DNA of 62,202 nt, taken from the NCBI GenBank assembly GCA_027619595.1, contig JAQCHP010000010.1, forward strand, positions 1 to 62,202, given 5' to 3'. Source of the DNA: Planctomycetota bacterium (lineage in GTDB: Bacteria; Planctomycetota; Planctomycetia; Pirellulales; Pirellulaceae). The notes below the pieces were generated by a model that was not told where the DNA came from, ran no database searches, and saw nothing but the letters and a program-made list of their open reading frames with translations. Positions 7,938 to 17,042 of this stretch are shown here, piece by piece; the stretch's first letter is position 1; each line of letters begins with the position of its first letter. Position numbers and translations under genes: made by a program.

Positions 7938-9773
7938 ATGATCAGCGAAAACGGAATCGGCGCAAAAGGAATCACCGCACAAAAATATTGCGCTCAGAAA
8001 ATTGGCGCTCGGAGAATTAGTGCGGAACAGGAATCGCACCTATTTCGGCGCCTGCGGCAGCGTTGTGTGCGAACGACCGTCGTTAGTGCTCTCAGGCACT
8101 CCCCCATGCGTACCCTCCTGTTAGCGGTACTCACGGTTGTCCTCTGGCTAGGGGTATACCTGACGTTTCATGAGGCCTTTGCACTACTCCACTTGGCAAT
8201 AGCGAACGTCGCCGTGCAAGCCCAATTTGTGCAGGCAGGCTTCAATGTGTTTTTCTTCTCGCTGCTGTTTATGATTACGCTTTCTGCCTTGATCATCTTC
8301 TATGCAACGGTGTTTCGAAACCCAGAAACGGCATTTCTGTTGACGACGCCGGCAAGTGCCGGCCGGATAGTGATTTACAAATACTACGAGACCCTCTTCG
8401 TTGCATGCTGGGGATTTCTGCTGTTGGGTAGCCCGATATTGCTCGCCTACGGTCATACCGTCGGCGCACCGTGGTATTACTTTGCCATGGTGCTGCCGTT
8501 CGCAATTTGTTTTGTATGTTTGCCCACCAGCGTGGGAGCGATCCTCTGCCTCTTGTTAACCCTAGTACTTCCCAAAATACGTTCGTACCTGCTCGCGGCA
8601 TTCATCGGTGGATCGATCGCCGCAATCGGCTATGGGGCTTACTCGGTTTGGAATTGGAGCGTTCCGGAAACAATCACTCCATTTTGGGTTCAGCAAGTAA
8701 TGTCGCGACTGAAATTTGCGGAGTACCAAGTACTTCCAAGCTGGTGGCTTAGCATGGGGCTGTTAGAATTGGCACATCCAGCTCGCATGACGGAAGAAAA
8801 CTACAGCTCCTGGCATCAAGGCCTTGGCTTTTTTAGCGTTCTGTTCTCCCATGCATTATTCGCACCCTACGTAGTGCAAGGGGTTGGAGCGATCACCCTG
8901 CGTTCGTCGTACCTACGGTTAGCGACGTTAGAACCACTGAACTTTCCGGTTACCTTGCATCTGCTCGATCAATTGGCCCAGATCCTGATTTGGCCACTAC
9001 CACGACACATGCGCATCCTTGTCTTGAAGGACCTACGGATGTTCCGCAGAGATCCGCTGCACTGGGGTCAGTTCCTCGTTTTTTCTGGGTTATTGTTGAT
9101 GTACTTTTTTGCGATTCCTCGCTTCGAATATAATGATTCCTTTCATACCTGGATGGGAATGGTCGGGTATCTCAATTTGGCGGCCATCGGTCTGATTTTA
9201 TCGACATTCACGACACGCTTTATTTTCCCCATGATCAGCATGGAGGGTAGAAGGTTCTGGATTCTTGGCACGCTGCCTGTGCATCGCGACACGATCCTGT
9301 GGAGCAAGTTCCTTTTTGCAATCTTGATTTCTTTGCCGCCGAGCGCTATTTTGGTTTTGGTGAGCGATATCATCTTGGGCGTCTTCACTCGCTTTCCCCT
9401 GATCGCCGGCATGCATCAGCTTACGTGTGCCGTCCTCTGCGTCGGGCTCTCTGCACTTTCTGTCGGAATTGGAGCTCGTTTGCCGAACTTACGTGAATCG
9501 TCACCGGCCCGCATTACAGCCGGCTTTGGTGGCACGCTAACGCTCATCCTCAGCGCAATTTTTATCGTGCTTACGGTCTCGGCGACCGCGTTGCCGGGCT
9601 ATTATTTTTTACAGGCTCAGGACCCCACCGACGCCCATAGCAATTGGTCAGAATACCTCGGCCATCCGCTCGCACTTCTTGTTGGTGTCACAGCCACGCT
9701 CGCCGTGGGCTGCTTCGCCACCTGGATCCCACTGCGAGCGGGGCTCCGAGCTTTTCGCCAGCTAGAATTTTGA
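7938..9773 (+). CDS. putative ABC exporter, multi-span permease
   Basis: 611 aa integral membrane protein with about 12 hydrophobic segments (for example 60-85, 110-135, 195-225, 410-445, 470-500, 565-600 approximately). Features of the 'putative ABC exporter' permease group are a long cytosolic block with LKDLRMFRRDPLHWGQFLVF near residue 360 and a following GRRFWILGTLPVHR loop of the type that contacts an ATPase. No ATP-binding gene is adjacent. The start is uncertain: no Shine-Dalgarno precedes the ATG at 7938, and the first 34 residues are a loose repeat of short IGA/ITA/ISA units, so translation may begin later (ATG at 8106 is in frame). Substrate unknown. Confidence 0.7.
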   Translation: MISENGIGAKGITAQKYCAQKIGARRISAEQESHLFRRLRQRCVRTTVVSALRHSPMRTLLLAVLTVVLWLGVYLTFHEAFALLHLAIANVAVQAQFVQAGFNVFFFSLLFMITLSALIIFYATVFRNPETAFLLTTPASAGRIVIYKYYETLFVACWGFLLLGSPILLAYGHTVGAPWYYFAMVLPFAICFVCLPTSVGAILCLLLTLVLPKIRSYLLAAFIGGSIAAIGYGAYSVWNWSVPETITPFWVQQVMSRLKFAEYQVLPSWWLSMGLLELAHPARMTEENYSSWHQGLGFFSVLFSHALFAPYVVQGVGAITLRSSYLRLATLEPLNFPVTLHLLDQLAQILIWPLPRHMRILVLKDLRMFRRDPLHWGQFLVFSGLLLMYFFAIPRFEYNDSFHTWMGMVGYLNLAAIGLILSTFTTRFIFPMISMEGRRFWILGTLPVHRDTILWSKFLFAILISLPPSAILVLVSDIILGVFTRFPLIAGMHQLTCAVLCVGLSALSVGIGARLPNLRESSPARITAGFGGTLTLILSAIFIVLTVSATALPGYYFLQAQDPTDAHSNWSEYLGHPLALLVGVTATLAVGCFATWIPLRAGLRAFRQLEF

Positions 9774-9838
9774 TCGGGCGATGTGACCAAGCCTGCTCCA
9801 TCTTGACAAAGGTTGACGCTGGGGTCGAGAATGGCGCT

Positions 9839-10525
9839 ATGCAGCGCATTTTGATCACCTCCGGTCCCACCCGACAGTATCTGGACCCGGTGCGCTATCT
9901 ATCCAACGCGTCGAGTGGACGCATGGGGGCCGCTCTGGCCCAAGCGGCCCTTGCCCGGGGACACGAAGTGACGGTGGTGTCAGGCCCCGTTTCGATCCTG
10001 TACCCGGCTGCGTGTCGAATCATTCCTGTCGTTACCACCGACGACCTGATGCAAACCTGCTTGGAAGAATTCCCCCGGTGCGACGGCGTGATTGGAGCAG
10101 CTGCTCCTTGCGATTACCAACCACTGTCGGTGGAACCGACGAAAATGGTGAAAAATGGCCAACCACGGCTCGTGCAATTGATCGAAACAGAGGATGTCAT
10201 CGCAACGCTAGGACGTCAAAAACAACATCAATGGGTTGTAGGATTTGCCCTGGAAACGGATGACCATCACTTTCGGGCCATTACCAAACTGGAAAAAAAA
10301 TGCTGCGATCTGATTGTCCTCAATGAACCTTCCGCCATGGATAGCCTGCAGAATTCCGTCGAGATTCTGGGCCCCCAAGGCGAGATCCTCGCGAAGTCGA
10401 CCGGTCCGAAAGAATTGGTTGCCAACCGAATCCTTCAGGTCATCCAAGAGCGATTCATCGACTCACGAACTAGCCAAACCGACCGCGAACATAGTCTTCG
10501 GTCCGCTTCTCGTGAGGGTTCGTAA
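9839..10525 (+). CDS. coaB: phosphopantothenate-cysteine ligase domain protein (CoaB-like)
   Basis: 228 aa, matching only the ligase half of bifunctional Coa[22 protein letters not shown] at the start is the nucleotide-binding signature, followed by [13 protein letters not shown], the KMVK basic motif, VGFALETDD and a C-terminal DLIVLNEPS. The flavoprotein decarboxylase half (CoaC) is absent, so a separate coaC must exist elsewhere for CoA synthesis. The ATG at 9839 is chosen because [11 protein letters not shown] is the usual beginning of the domain. Its last 56 bp overlap the 3' end of pstB on the opposite strand. Confidence 0.85.
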   Translation: MQRILITSGPTRQYLDPVRYLSNASSGRMGAALAQAALARGHEVTVVSGPVSILYPAACRIIPVVTTDDLMQTCLEEFPRCDGVIGAAAPCDYQPLSVEPTKMVKNGQPRLVQLIETEDVIATLGRQKQHQWVVGFALETDDHHFRAITKLEKKCCDLIVLNEPSAMDSLQNSVEILGPQGEILAKSTGPKELVANRILQVIQERFIDSRTSQTDREHSLRSASREGS

Positions 10526-11312
10526 AAATACGCGTACTTGGTCCGTATTCGATCAAGCGACCCAAATACATGAACGCCGTGTAATCGCTGACCCTGGATG
10601 CCTGCTGCATGTTATGCGTCACGATAAGAATCGAGTACTCACCGCGTAGTTCGTAGATGAGGTCCTCGATCTTTCCTGTAGCCAACGGATCCAACGCAGA
10701 ACAGGGTTCGTCCAACAGCAGAAGTTCTGGATCACCAGAGATGGCTCTGGCAATGCACAAACGCTGCTGCTGTCCACCTGAAAGACTCAAGCCACTATCT
10801 TGAAGTCGGTCCTTCACTTCGTCCCACAAAGCGGCCCCGCGCAGACTCCGCTCACAAACTTCCGCTAAGACAGCCCGATTACGCTCGCCATCAATTCGGA
10901 GCGGATAAACGACATTCTCAAAGATACTCATCGGAAATGGATTCGGTTTCTGAAATACCATCCCCATTCGCTTTCGCAGTTGAATCACGTCGACAATCGG
11001 CGAAAAAATTGAATCACCGTTCAATTTCATGTCACCTGATATACGAACCGAGTCAATCAGGTCGTTCATGCGGTTGATACTGCGAAGCAAGGTCGATTTC
11101 CCGCAACCCGATGGTCCGATCAGTGCGGTCACTTTTCCCGCAGGGATCGGCATGCGCACGTCGTACAGAGTCTGTTTGGCTCCGTACCAAAGGCAATAAT
11201 CCTCAACCGATAGGACAATCTTCTCTTCTCGCAGTTCATCGTGAACTACAGAGCTATATACCTTATCGGGAGGTGCAGTAATGCTCGGAGCGGGATGTTT
11301 GCTTGCGTCCAT
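10470..11312 (-). CDS. pstB: phosphate ABC transporter ATP-binding protein
   Basis: 280 aa ATPase of the high-affinity phosphate importer. Walker [10 protein letters not shown] (66-74), Q-loop [16 protein letters not shown] (the PNPFPMSI string is typical of PstB), signature LSGGQQQRL (177-185), Walker B LLLLDEP (197-203), and H-loop VTHNMQQA. An extra ~30-residue N-terminal tail precedes the domain. No pstS, pstC, pstA or phoU is adjacent: upstream on the strand lies csrA and downstream it converges on coaB with a 56-bp overlap. The rest of the Pst system must therefore be elsewhere. Confidence 0.95.
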   Translation of the reverse strand: MDASKHPAPSITAPPDKVYSSVVHDELREEKIVLSVEDYCLWYGAKQTLYDVRMPIPAGKVTALIGPSGCGKSTLLRSINRMNDLIDSVRISGDMKLNGDSIFSPIVDVIQLRKRMGMVFQKPNPFPMSIFENVVYPLRIDGERNRAVLAEVCERSLRGAALWDEVKDRLQDSGLSLSGGQQQRLCIARAISGDPELLLLDEPCSALDPLATGKIEDLIYELRGEYSILIVTHNMQQASRVSDYTAFMYLGRLIEYGPSTRIFTNPHEKRTEDYVRGRFG

Positions 11313-11421
11313 GGACTGCTTCTAGCGGTAAGACCCGGGAAGGAATCTAGGCTATCATAGACGGTTCCAACGGACAAGTAACCCTATGCTCCGAGAGCCA
11401 CAACGATTTTAGGAACCCTTG

Positions 11422-11640
11422 CTAGAAACCCTTGGCAGTGAGGGAATTCTTGGCGGCGAGCTTCTTTCGCCAGACGCTTCTTTCTAGCATGGCACGATGT
11501 ACTTCGTGCCGATGAACGGGCACCTCGCGCGGGGCCTCGATTCCCACCCGGACGCGATCGCCGCAAATTTCGAGAATCGTTACCCGAATGTTGTCATCCA
11601 CAACCAAACTTTCCCCAGACTTCCGTGATAGAACAAGCAT
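11422..11640 (-). CDS. csrA: carbon storage regulator CsrA
   Basis: 72 aa RNA-binding translational regulator. MLVLSRKSGESLVVDDNIRV is the standard start, the GxxVRVGIEAPREVPVHRHEV core carries the RNA-contacting residues, and the C-terminal tail (WRKKLAAKNSLTAKGF) is basic and longer than in E. coli. Shine-Dalgarno AAAGGA lies 7 bp before the ATG at 11640; the longer frame upstream is non-coding. In many bacteria csrA sits by fliW or flagellar genes; here it stands alone between pstB and a 1031-aa NolW protein, all on the minus strand. Confidence 0.95.
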   Translation of the reverse strand: MLVLSRKSGESLVVDDNIRVTILEICGDRVRVGIEAPREVPVHRHEVHRAMLERSVWRKKLAAKNSLTAKGF

Positions 11641-11868
11641 GACCCGATCCTTTCGTGCAACAGGAATGAAAGTGCTCCTTAACCTGCACCAATATTGCCA
11701 CGGAATATGAGCAACACAAAAATCCTGCGTGAAGTTTTGATGAATCCGCTTGAATCCCTTGCAGGTGACGAACGGATTGCTCCCAGCACGAAGCCCTCCG
11801 CCCCACCGCCGATACGGCCGGACGTCGGATGGGTTGAGGAGCACGAGGCCTGGTAGGCCGAGGGCACT
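11641..11868. other. csrA leader, no gene seen
   Basis: 228 bp upstream of csrA with no convincing reading frame. It should contain the csrA promoter and 5' leader, but I cannot pick -35/-10 boxes with confidence. Confidence 0.4.
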
Positions 11869-11930
11869 GACGATCAATGAGACGTGACGATCAATGAGAC
11901 GTGACGATCAACGAGACGCGACGATCAAGG
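11869..11930. repeat. 17-bp tandem repeat, 3.6 copies
   Basis: Three complete 17-bp copies start at 11869, 11886 and 11903, followed by a partial fourth at 11920. The unit is GACGATCAATGAGACGT, with copy three differing at two positions. The array lies between the stop of the NolW-protein gene and the csrA leader. It contains repeated ATCAATGAGA cores that could be protein-binding sites spaced about 1.6 helical turns apart, or simple slippage. Confidence 0.8.
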
Positions 11931-11984
11931 GGAAGCAACCGACTCGGCCCCATTGCGTGAGTTCGTTCGCGGGGGAGTCGATGC

Positions 11985-14900
11985 TCAACTTTCGGAACCG
12001 CCGGGATTACTCTTTTTGTCGCCAGCGGGCGTGTTCGGCAAGGCACTGCCCGTATCAGGATTTCCGAATAACCGTAACAGCGTTGAGCGTACCTGGGCAC
12101 CACCTGGAAGGTTCCTGATCGAATGCACACGAATGTCATCCAGCGGCTTGGCCGCTTGATCGAGTTTATCAATCATGGCCTTAACGATCTTCATCAGAAC
12201 TTCGCCTTCTGCGGAAATGATTAAGACATTCGTAAGCTTATCGACGCCGATCGATAGCTTTCCCTTATACGTAACGCGTGGACCATTCTCATTACGCGTC
12301 TCTTCCCGATCGCTATCGCTCCGCATGACCGAGCCACTATTGTTATTCCGTCGCACCTGCCCCCCTTCCTCCGACGCCCCTTGTGATTGCTGCGGCTGCT
12401 GAAAAGCTTTATCGTTCCCGCTGAGGAGATCTCGATACGTCTCCTTCAGCGTCTCTGCTACATCCACAGCGCGAGTGTATTTGAGACTGATCACTTCGGT
12501 ATAACGCATAGTTTGAATGTTCACAGGGACTTCAATATCGTACATTTGAATCAGATCTCTGATGATCGCCATTTGCGATGAAGTGGCATTTCGCACAACA
12601 ATGGAATTCGTGTCGGAATCTGAAATGAAGCGAAGCTCCCGCTGTTCGGCCAATCCCAAGGGCTTCTCATCGTCCGAGCTATCATCGTAGTCCCGCATCC
12701 ACCAAGGAAGATCGTCGTTCTTGTCTTTCTCGTCTTCCTTGAAATAGTCCTCCAGGTTCCATTTCACGTAAAGGGCCACAGCATGCTTTAGGTGAAAAGT
12801 CTCGTAGTCCTTGGGGGGAGGTAACATACGGTTCACGAGGTCGTCCAACACGATCAGCGCCCGCGGATCGTCGGATTGAAAAACAAGCTCGCCGTCCGCT
12901 CCCACACGAACGCGCACCGGGGCGGGCGAGCGATCGTCTGCTGGCGGTCGATTGAATTGGTCCCCTGGTGCCTTACTTTCCGCAGACTCTTCCTGCCCCA
13001 AATCGTGCGCATCATCCGACGACGGGACGAATAAGCGGTCTTCTTCGTCTGCCAGGGCCAACGTATCGTCATTCCCCGTGGAACGGGCATCTGCAGGATC
13101 GAGTTGCAACATGGTGCGCCCCAGCCCCAGTTGACTATTCGACTTGCGTGCGTTGGGAGTTACGGGGGAATGTTGTGGCGGGACCACAGGCGGCTGTCCC
13201 GACGACTCCTTCGGTTCTGGCAGCGGTTTCACCGACGGTGAATCGGCTGCTGCTTCGATAATCAACTCATTTGGCGCAATTTCACGATACATCTCCTGAA
13301 GTTTTTTCAAGAAGGCTCCCCGATCCTCCTCTGAAATATTGCCCACCACACGCGTATCCGACTTGTCAGCACTTGTGGCGGAAACTTCACCCATCTCTTC
13401 CAACAGCTCCGTCACTTGTTTGAATTCCTGCTCGTTACACCACAACATCAGCCAGTTCCGTTCCAAGTCCGCTTGCACCCGAAATTGATCCTTCTTCTTA
13501 TCATCTTCATTATTTCCACCGTATCCCCAATACGAATAGCGATTCTTTTTTTTGTCATCTTTGGGGCCCACCATCAATTGCTCGACTGTAACGGCCACTT
13601 GATCGGCTCTGCGCTGTCGCAGACGGAGGACTTTCAAATTGCGAGCACTTCCATCCAATTTCTCTATAAGCGTCCTAATTGTCAGATGATCCCATGGCGG
13701 ACCGTTGACAGTGATTGACTTACTCTCGTTGTCTACTCGCAAGCGAGTCTGCGGATCGAGTCCACCGGTTTCCGTGAGAACCTCCAGTATTTCCTCAGGA
13801 TTGAGCGTGGTTAAGCGATAGGTTTGAAAGCGGCCAACATACGATTCAAGCGTATCACGGTTTTGTGGCGGAACATCGAGCAACGCGATCGCTCGCTGAA
13901 TGACGGCCATTTTGTCCGGCGGCGCATAGGCCATGAGACTATTGTGTGCCTCGTTGACGACCAATGCGATTTTAAATTCGTCTTTCGGTTTACCGCCTCC
14001 ACCACCTCCCTGTTGTTGTTGCATCTGCTGCATCTGCTGCTGCATCTGCTGTTGCATTTGCTGCATCATCATCATTTGCATGTCGCCGCCACCACCGCCA
14101 CTACCACGCCGCGGTCGTCCTGCCAGGGACCTTTGATCAAGGCTCAATACTTCGTGCAGCTTGTTCTTGATCATGTCTGCGCGTACGTGGCGGATCGGAA
14201 AATGCTTCACAAGGGAATCGCGATTGTTGTCCGATTGTTCCACCGATAGCATTTGTGAAATCTGTTGGAGATTTTGTACAAGATCGACAACCTCAATACG
14301 ATTGGAGCGACTCATTGGAGTAATCTTGGCATGCGCACTGCCCAGAGGTTTCAGCTCTTCAACAATCTCAGCAGCAATCATCCAATCTAAATTGAATGAC
14401 ACTTTGGCAAATTCATGGGGAAGTAGCTTTTCGAGAAATTCCGGCTCGACGCGTGGCACCAACGCTGGATTGAGCCCTTCGAGTTTGACTACCGTCAGAA
14501 ACTCGCCGTTCTTGAGCATCGTATAGCCGCGTAGCAACAAGTGCTGATTGATAATATCGCGTGCTTCAGAAAGTGAATAAGGTCGCTGCGTCGTGAGATT
14601 TACGAAGTCACCTGGTAGGTCTTGCCAGTCGACGGTCATTCCAGAGACCCGAGCAAACCATTCGATCAACGGTTCCCAACTTACGCCTTGAAACGAGAAC
14701 GTGACGTTGCCGTCAGCGTCCGGTTTGACCGCAAGCAGTTCGTGCCCCACAGGAGTCAAAGGCTTAGCTCCTCGTTTCACGGGTGACGCGGGACCCGACG
14801 GGCTTGCATCCTTAGCAACCTCTTTCTCTTTGCCCGGTTCTTTGCCCGGCTCTTTCGCGGGTTCGTTGCTTCCTGCGGGCGGTTGAGCAACCACTTCGAC

Positions 14901-15080
14901 TGTGGCAGTTGGATTCGTCGCCGGCTTTACTGGGTTGCCGTCGGCCGAACTGCTAGCCAGTAGGTTCACAAGGAGGACCAGGGCCAGTAGAATCGCCCTG
15001 GCCTTCGCGGGCCCAGGATTCCATCGACGAGTTGAAATTGCTAGAGCTGTGGTCACGTCAGATTTCGACTCGCACTTCAT
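11985..15080 (-). CDS. large exported NolW-repeat (secretin N-domain) protein without barrel
   Basis: 1031 aa. A hydrophobic signal-anchor (AILLALVLLVNLLASSSADG) follows a short basic N-terminus; GGGAG 8 bp before the ATG at 15080 supports this start over the ATG at 15128. An STN/N0-like segment (FQGVSWEPLIEWFARVSGMT) is followed by several NolW/N1-type repeats, each with the HxxA/LRxxxAxxV...L pattern (KHFPIRHVRADMIKNKL; YRLTTLNPEEILEVL; LRLRQRRADQVAVTV; ISLKYTRAVDVAETL). A Gln/Met-rich and Gly-rich tract lies at about 325-362, and a long acidic Pro/Ser linker at about 620-740. The C-terminus ends after a last NolW repeat, with no secretin beta-barrel. Role unknown; a periplasmic ring or scaffold is an inference. 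Confidence 0.8.
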   Translation of the reverse strand: MKCESKSDVTTALAISTRRWNPGPAKARAILLALVLLVNLLASSSADGNPVKPATNPTATVEVVAQPPAGSNEPAKEPGKEPGKEKEVAKDASPSGPASPVKRGAKPLTPVGHELLAVKPDADGNVTFSFQGVSWEPLIEWFARVSGMTVDWQDLPGDFVNLTTQRPYSLSEARDIINQHLLLRGYTMLKNGEFLTVVKLEGLNPALVPRVEPEFLEKLLPHEFAKVSFNLDWMIAAEIVEELKPLGSAHAKITPMSRSNRIEVVDLVQNLQQISQMLSVEQSDNNRDSLVKHFPIRHVRADMIKNKLHEVLSLDQRSLAGRPRRGSGGGGGDMQMMMMQQMQQQMQQQMQQMQQQQGGGGGGKPKDEFKIALVVNEAHNSLMAYAPPDKMAVIQRAIALLDVPPQNRDTLESYVGRFQTYRLTTLNPEEILEVLTETGGLDPQTRLRVDNESKSITVNGPPWDHLTIRTLIEKLDGSARNLKVLRLRQRRADQVAVTVEQLMVGPKDDKKKNRYSYWGYGGNNEDDKKKDQFRVQADLERNWLMLWCNEQEFKQVTELLEEMGEVSATSADKSDTRVVGNISEEDRGAFLKKLQEMYREIAPNELIIEAAADSPSVKPLPEPKESSGQPPVVPPQHSPVTPNARKSNSQLGLGRTMLQLDPADARSTGNDDTLALADEEDRLFVPSSDDAHDLGQEESAESKAPGDQFNRPPADDRSPAPVRVRVGADGELVFQSDDPRALIVLDDLVNRMLPPPKDYETFHLKHAVALYVKWNLEDYFKEDEKDKNDDLPWWMRDYDDSSDDEKPLGLAEQRELRFISDSDTNSIVVRNATSSQMAIIRDLIQMYDIEVPVNIQTMRYTEVISLKYTRAVDVAETLKETYRDLLSGNDKAFQQPQQSQGASEEGGQVRRNNNSGSVMRSDSDREETRNENGPRVTYKGKLSIGVDKLTNVLIISAEGEVLMKIVKAMIDKLDQAAKPLDDIRVHSIRNLPGGAQVRSTLLRLFGNPDTGSALPNTPAGDKKSNPGGSES

Positions 15081-15260
15081 GGATTGAGCTCCCATAGCCA
15101 ACGCGGACACGTTAAGGAACGATTGCAATTCGCCACCTGGAGTATAACAGCCTCACAGGTCCGCGGCAAACTTGCCGCCAAGATCGCCATCGCTGCGATG
15201 TGGCTCAATTTGCCCAAGAATCGGCCACTGGCATTCCCCCGAAGCAAGATGGGGAAACGA

Positions 15261-15902
15261 CTAGGCAGCTTTTAGCAAATAGAAGCTATTGACGAGATAC
15301 TCACTGTCCTTGCGATAGCCCATGCCGCAAAGCGTCGCGTCAATCCGACCGCTCTGGTCGTGGCCGGTCTCCACGCATAATAACCGTGGATACAGCGTCG
15401 GGTCCTTCATCCCCGCCAGGACTTCCACTTCGTGCCCTTCGACGTCGAGCGAAAAAAAGTCGACACGTGGGACGTCGGCCTCGCGTACGACGTCGTCGTA
15501 GGTGCGTGTCTGCACATGGAGTACCTGGAATTGGCAACCGTCTTCTTCCAACAGCTGGCGATGACGATCGGTGTGCTTTAACGAACCGTTGCCGAAAGTT
15601 GCTCCTAACGTCGGATGGATAGCGTGCTGAAAAACAGCCACTCCCTTTTCGGCCGACAGTGCACAATTAAAGTTCACGCTCTGAGGCCGATTGGCTTTCA
15701 GTAGCGCAAACAAATGCGGCACGGGCTCCACGTTAATTCCGCGCCAACCTAGCGACTCTTCGAGGAACTTACAATTCGATTCGGTGACACCGTCAAAGGC
15801 GCCACTCTCAACGAAGTAACCGCGTTCGGACGCAAAGATATAGCCGTAGCGATCAAAGACGACTCGATCTACTTGTGGGCAGAATTGACCGTAGAACTTC
15901 AT
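15261..15902 (-). CDS. FkbM family methyltransferase
   Basis: 213 aa SAM-dependent methyltransferase. GYFVESGAFDGVTESNCKFL is the glycine-rich SAM-binding motif, GWRGINVEPVPHLFALLKAN the second-strand motif with the acidic residue, and VDFFSLDVEGHEVEVLAGM the FkbM signature. AAGGAGG 5 bp before the ATG at 15902 fixes the start (MKFYGQ); the longer frame would overlap the preceding gene. It is last in the polysaccharide cluster, so it probably O-methylates a sugar of the surface glycan. The substrate is inferred from context only. Confidence 0.85.
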   Translation of the reverse strand: MKFYGQFCPQVDRVVFDRYGYIFASERGYFVESGAFDGVTESNCKFLEESLGWRGINVEPVPHLFALLKANRPQSVNFNCALSAEKGVAVFQHAIHPTLGATFGNGSLKHTDRHRQLLEEDGCQFQVLHVQTRTYDDVVREADVPRVDFFSLDVEGHEVEVLAGMKDPTLYPRLLCVETGHDQSGRIDATLCGMGYRKDSEYLVNSFYLLKAA

Positions 15903-15942
15903 AGCTTCCTCCTTGGCAGCGTGCGTGCCAACAACGACCCCG

Positions 15943-16923
15943 TCAGGCCACTCGAGGTACGTCCCAACCCGATGCAAGTTCGTCCGTACCTTCGGGGTCA
16001 AATTCCCACGATCCGGAACGGAAACCGGGCAAGTAATTCGCTACCCGCTGCAAGCGACGCACATACCGGTCCAACTTCCTGTGCTTGCGACCATACACCG
16101 CCAGCAAACTCGGATTGAGGAACGTTTGGCGGTAACCGTTTGCCCGCATAGAGCGGTGTAAATTCGCGTGTTCCAGATCGTCGCCGTCATAGCTACCAGC
16201 CAAATAGGCCGACATCCGATAGATGCCAACTCCCCCAAAACATGAGGTCACGGCATGCCACGGCTCCCCTCGACCAAATCGTAGTTGATTGACGTCACGG
16301 GTAGTCCATGGTGTGTACTGTTCGTCTTTTCGGTAGGCCCACGCATCGTACTGAAAAGTCTCGTTGGGGCGTAAACCCAACCTACGAAAAATGATGCCGT
16401 TCGCCCCGACAAAGTCCCATTCTGCACGAGAAAACGTCTGCGCGACGCCGTCCTGACTCCACCCTCCGATTAGATCGGTGTCAACGACCATCACATGGTC
16501 GAAATCGGATAAGTGGTCGCGAATATAAGATTGGCATTGGGAGCGGTAATAGGCCATACGTTTTGCGCGCGAAGCGCAACGGGCCATCGGATTCACCGGG
16601 TCGGTTCGCTTCTCAGAAATGACATGGACTCGGCGATCGGCTCCCGCCCAGTTCTGCAGTAGAGGCAATGTCTTATCGCTGGAGTCGTTCTCGTAAATGA
16701 CGACGCGAAAATCGGCCGCCTGACTTCCGGTATAGTTAATCCGTGCAATGGTCCAAGGAAGAATCCAAGCCACGTCGCGTGCCAACCCAGCTATGACTAC
16801 TCGCAGCCGCCGCATCCGCTGATAGCCAGCAGCAACTTGCTGCCAGTACTCGTGGCGCAGCTGGGCACTGGGGGGGAAAATCGACTCCGGAAAATGCCCC
16901 ATGATGGGTAGTGGCGTACTCAT
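15943..16923 (-). CDS. glycosyltransferase, CMT1/CAP59-like (GT69-type)
   Basis: 326 aa. VVIAGLARDVAWILPWTIAR and FRVVIYENDSSDKTLPLLQN form the nucleotide-sugar-binding half. DHVMVVDTDLIGGWSQDG contains the DxD metal site, and WHAVTSCFGGVGIYRMSAYL the acceptor side. This resembles mannosyltransferases of the cryptococcal CMT1/CAP59 group as found in bacterial polysaccharide loci. It has no transmembrane segment. It is 119 bp after the NeuD-like gene and 40 bp before the FkbM gene, in the same operon-like run. Donor GDP-sugar is likely given gmd, but not shown. Confidence 0.75.
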   Translation of the reverse strand: MSTPLPIMGHFPESIFPPSAQLRHEYWQQVAAGYQRMRRLRVVIAGLARDVAWILPWTIARINYTGSQAADFRVVIYENDSSDKTLPLLQNWAGADRRVHVISEKRTDPVNPMARCASRAKRMAYYRSQCQSYIRDHLSDFDHVMVVDTDLIGGWSQDGVAQTFSRAEWDFVGANGIIFRRLGLRPNETFQYDAWAYRKDEQYTPWTTRDVNQLRFGRGEPWHAVTSCFGGVGIYRMSAYLAGSYDGDDLEHANLHRSMRANGYRQTFLNPSLLAVYGRKHRKLDRYVRRLQRVANYLPGFRSGSWEFDPEGTDELASGWDVPRVA

Positions 16924-17042
16924 TCTAAGTCCATCGACACGAGAAAAACTAGCGCTGCATTCTCATCATTCGTTTCCTAGGCCCACCACCCAGTTATCGG
17001 CAAAGAATTCCCTTCGGTTCGACCCAAATTAAGAACGGCACA

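Noticed and set aside
13824-14249. 141-aa plus-strand frame with Leu/His runs
   Set aside because: Antisense to the Gln/Met tract of the NolW protein; composition is explained by triplet repeats.
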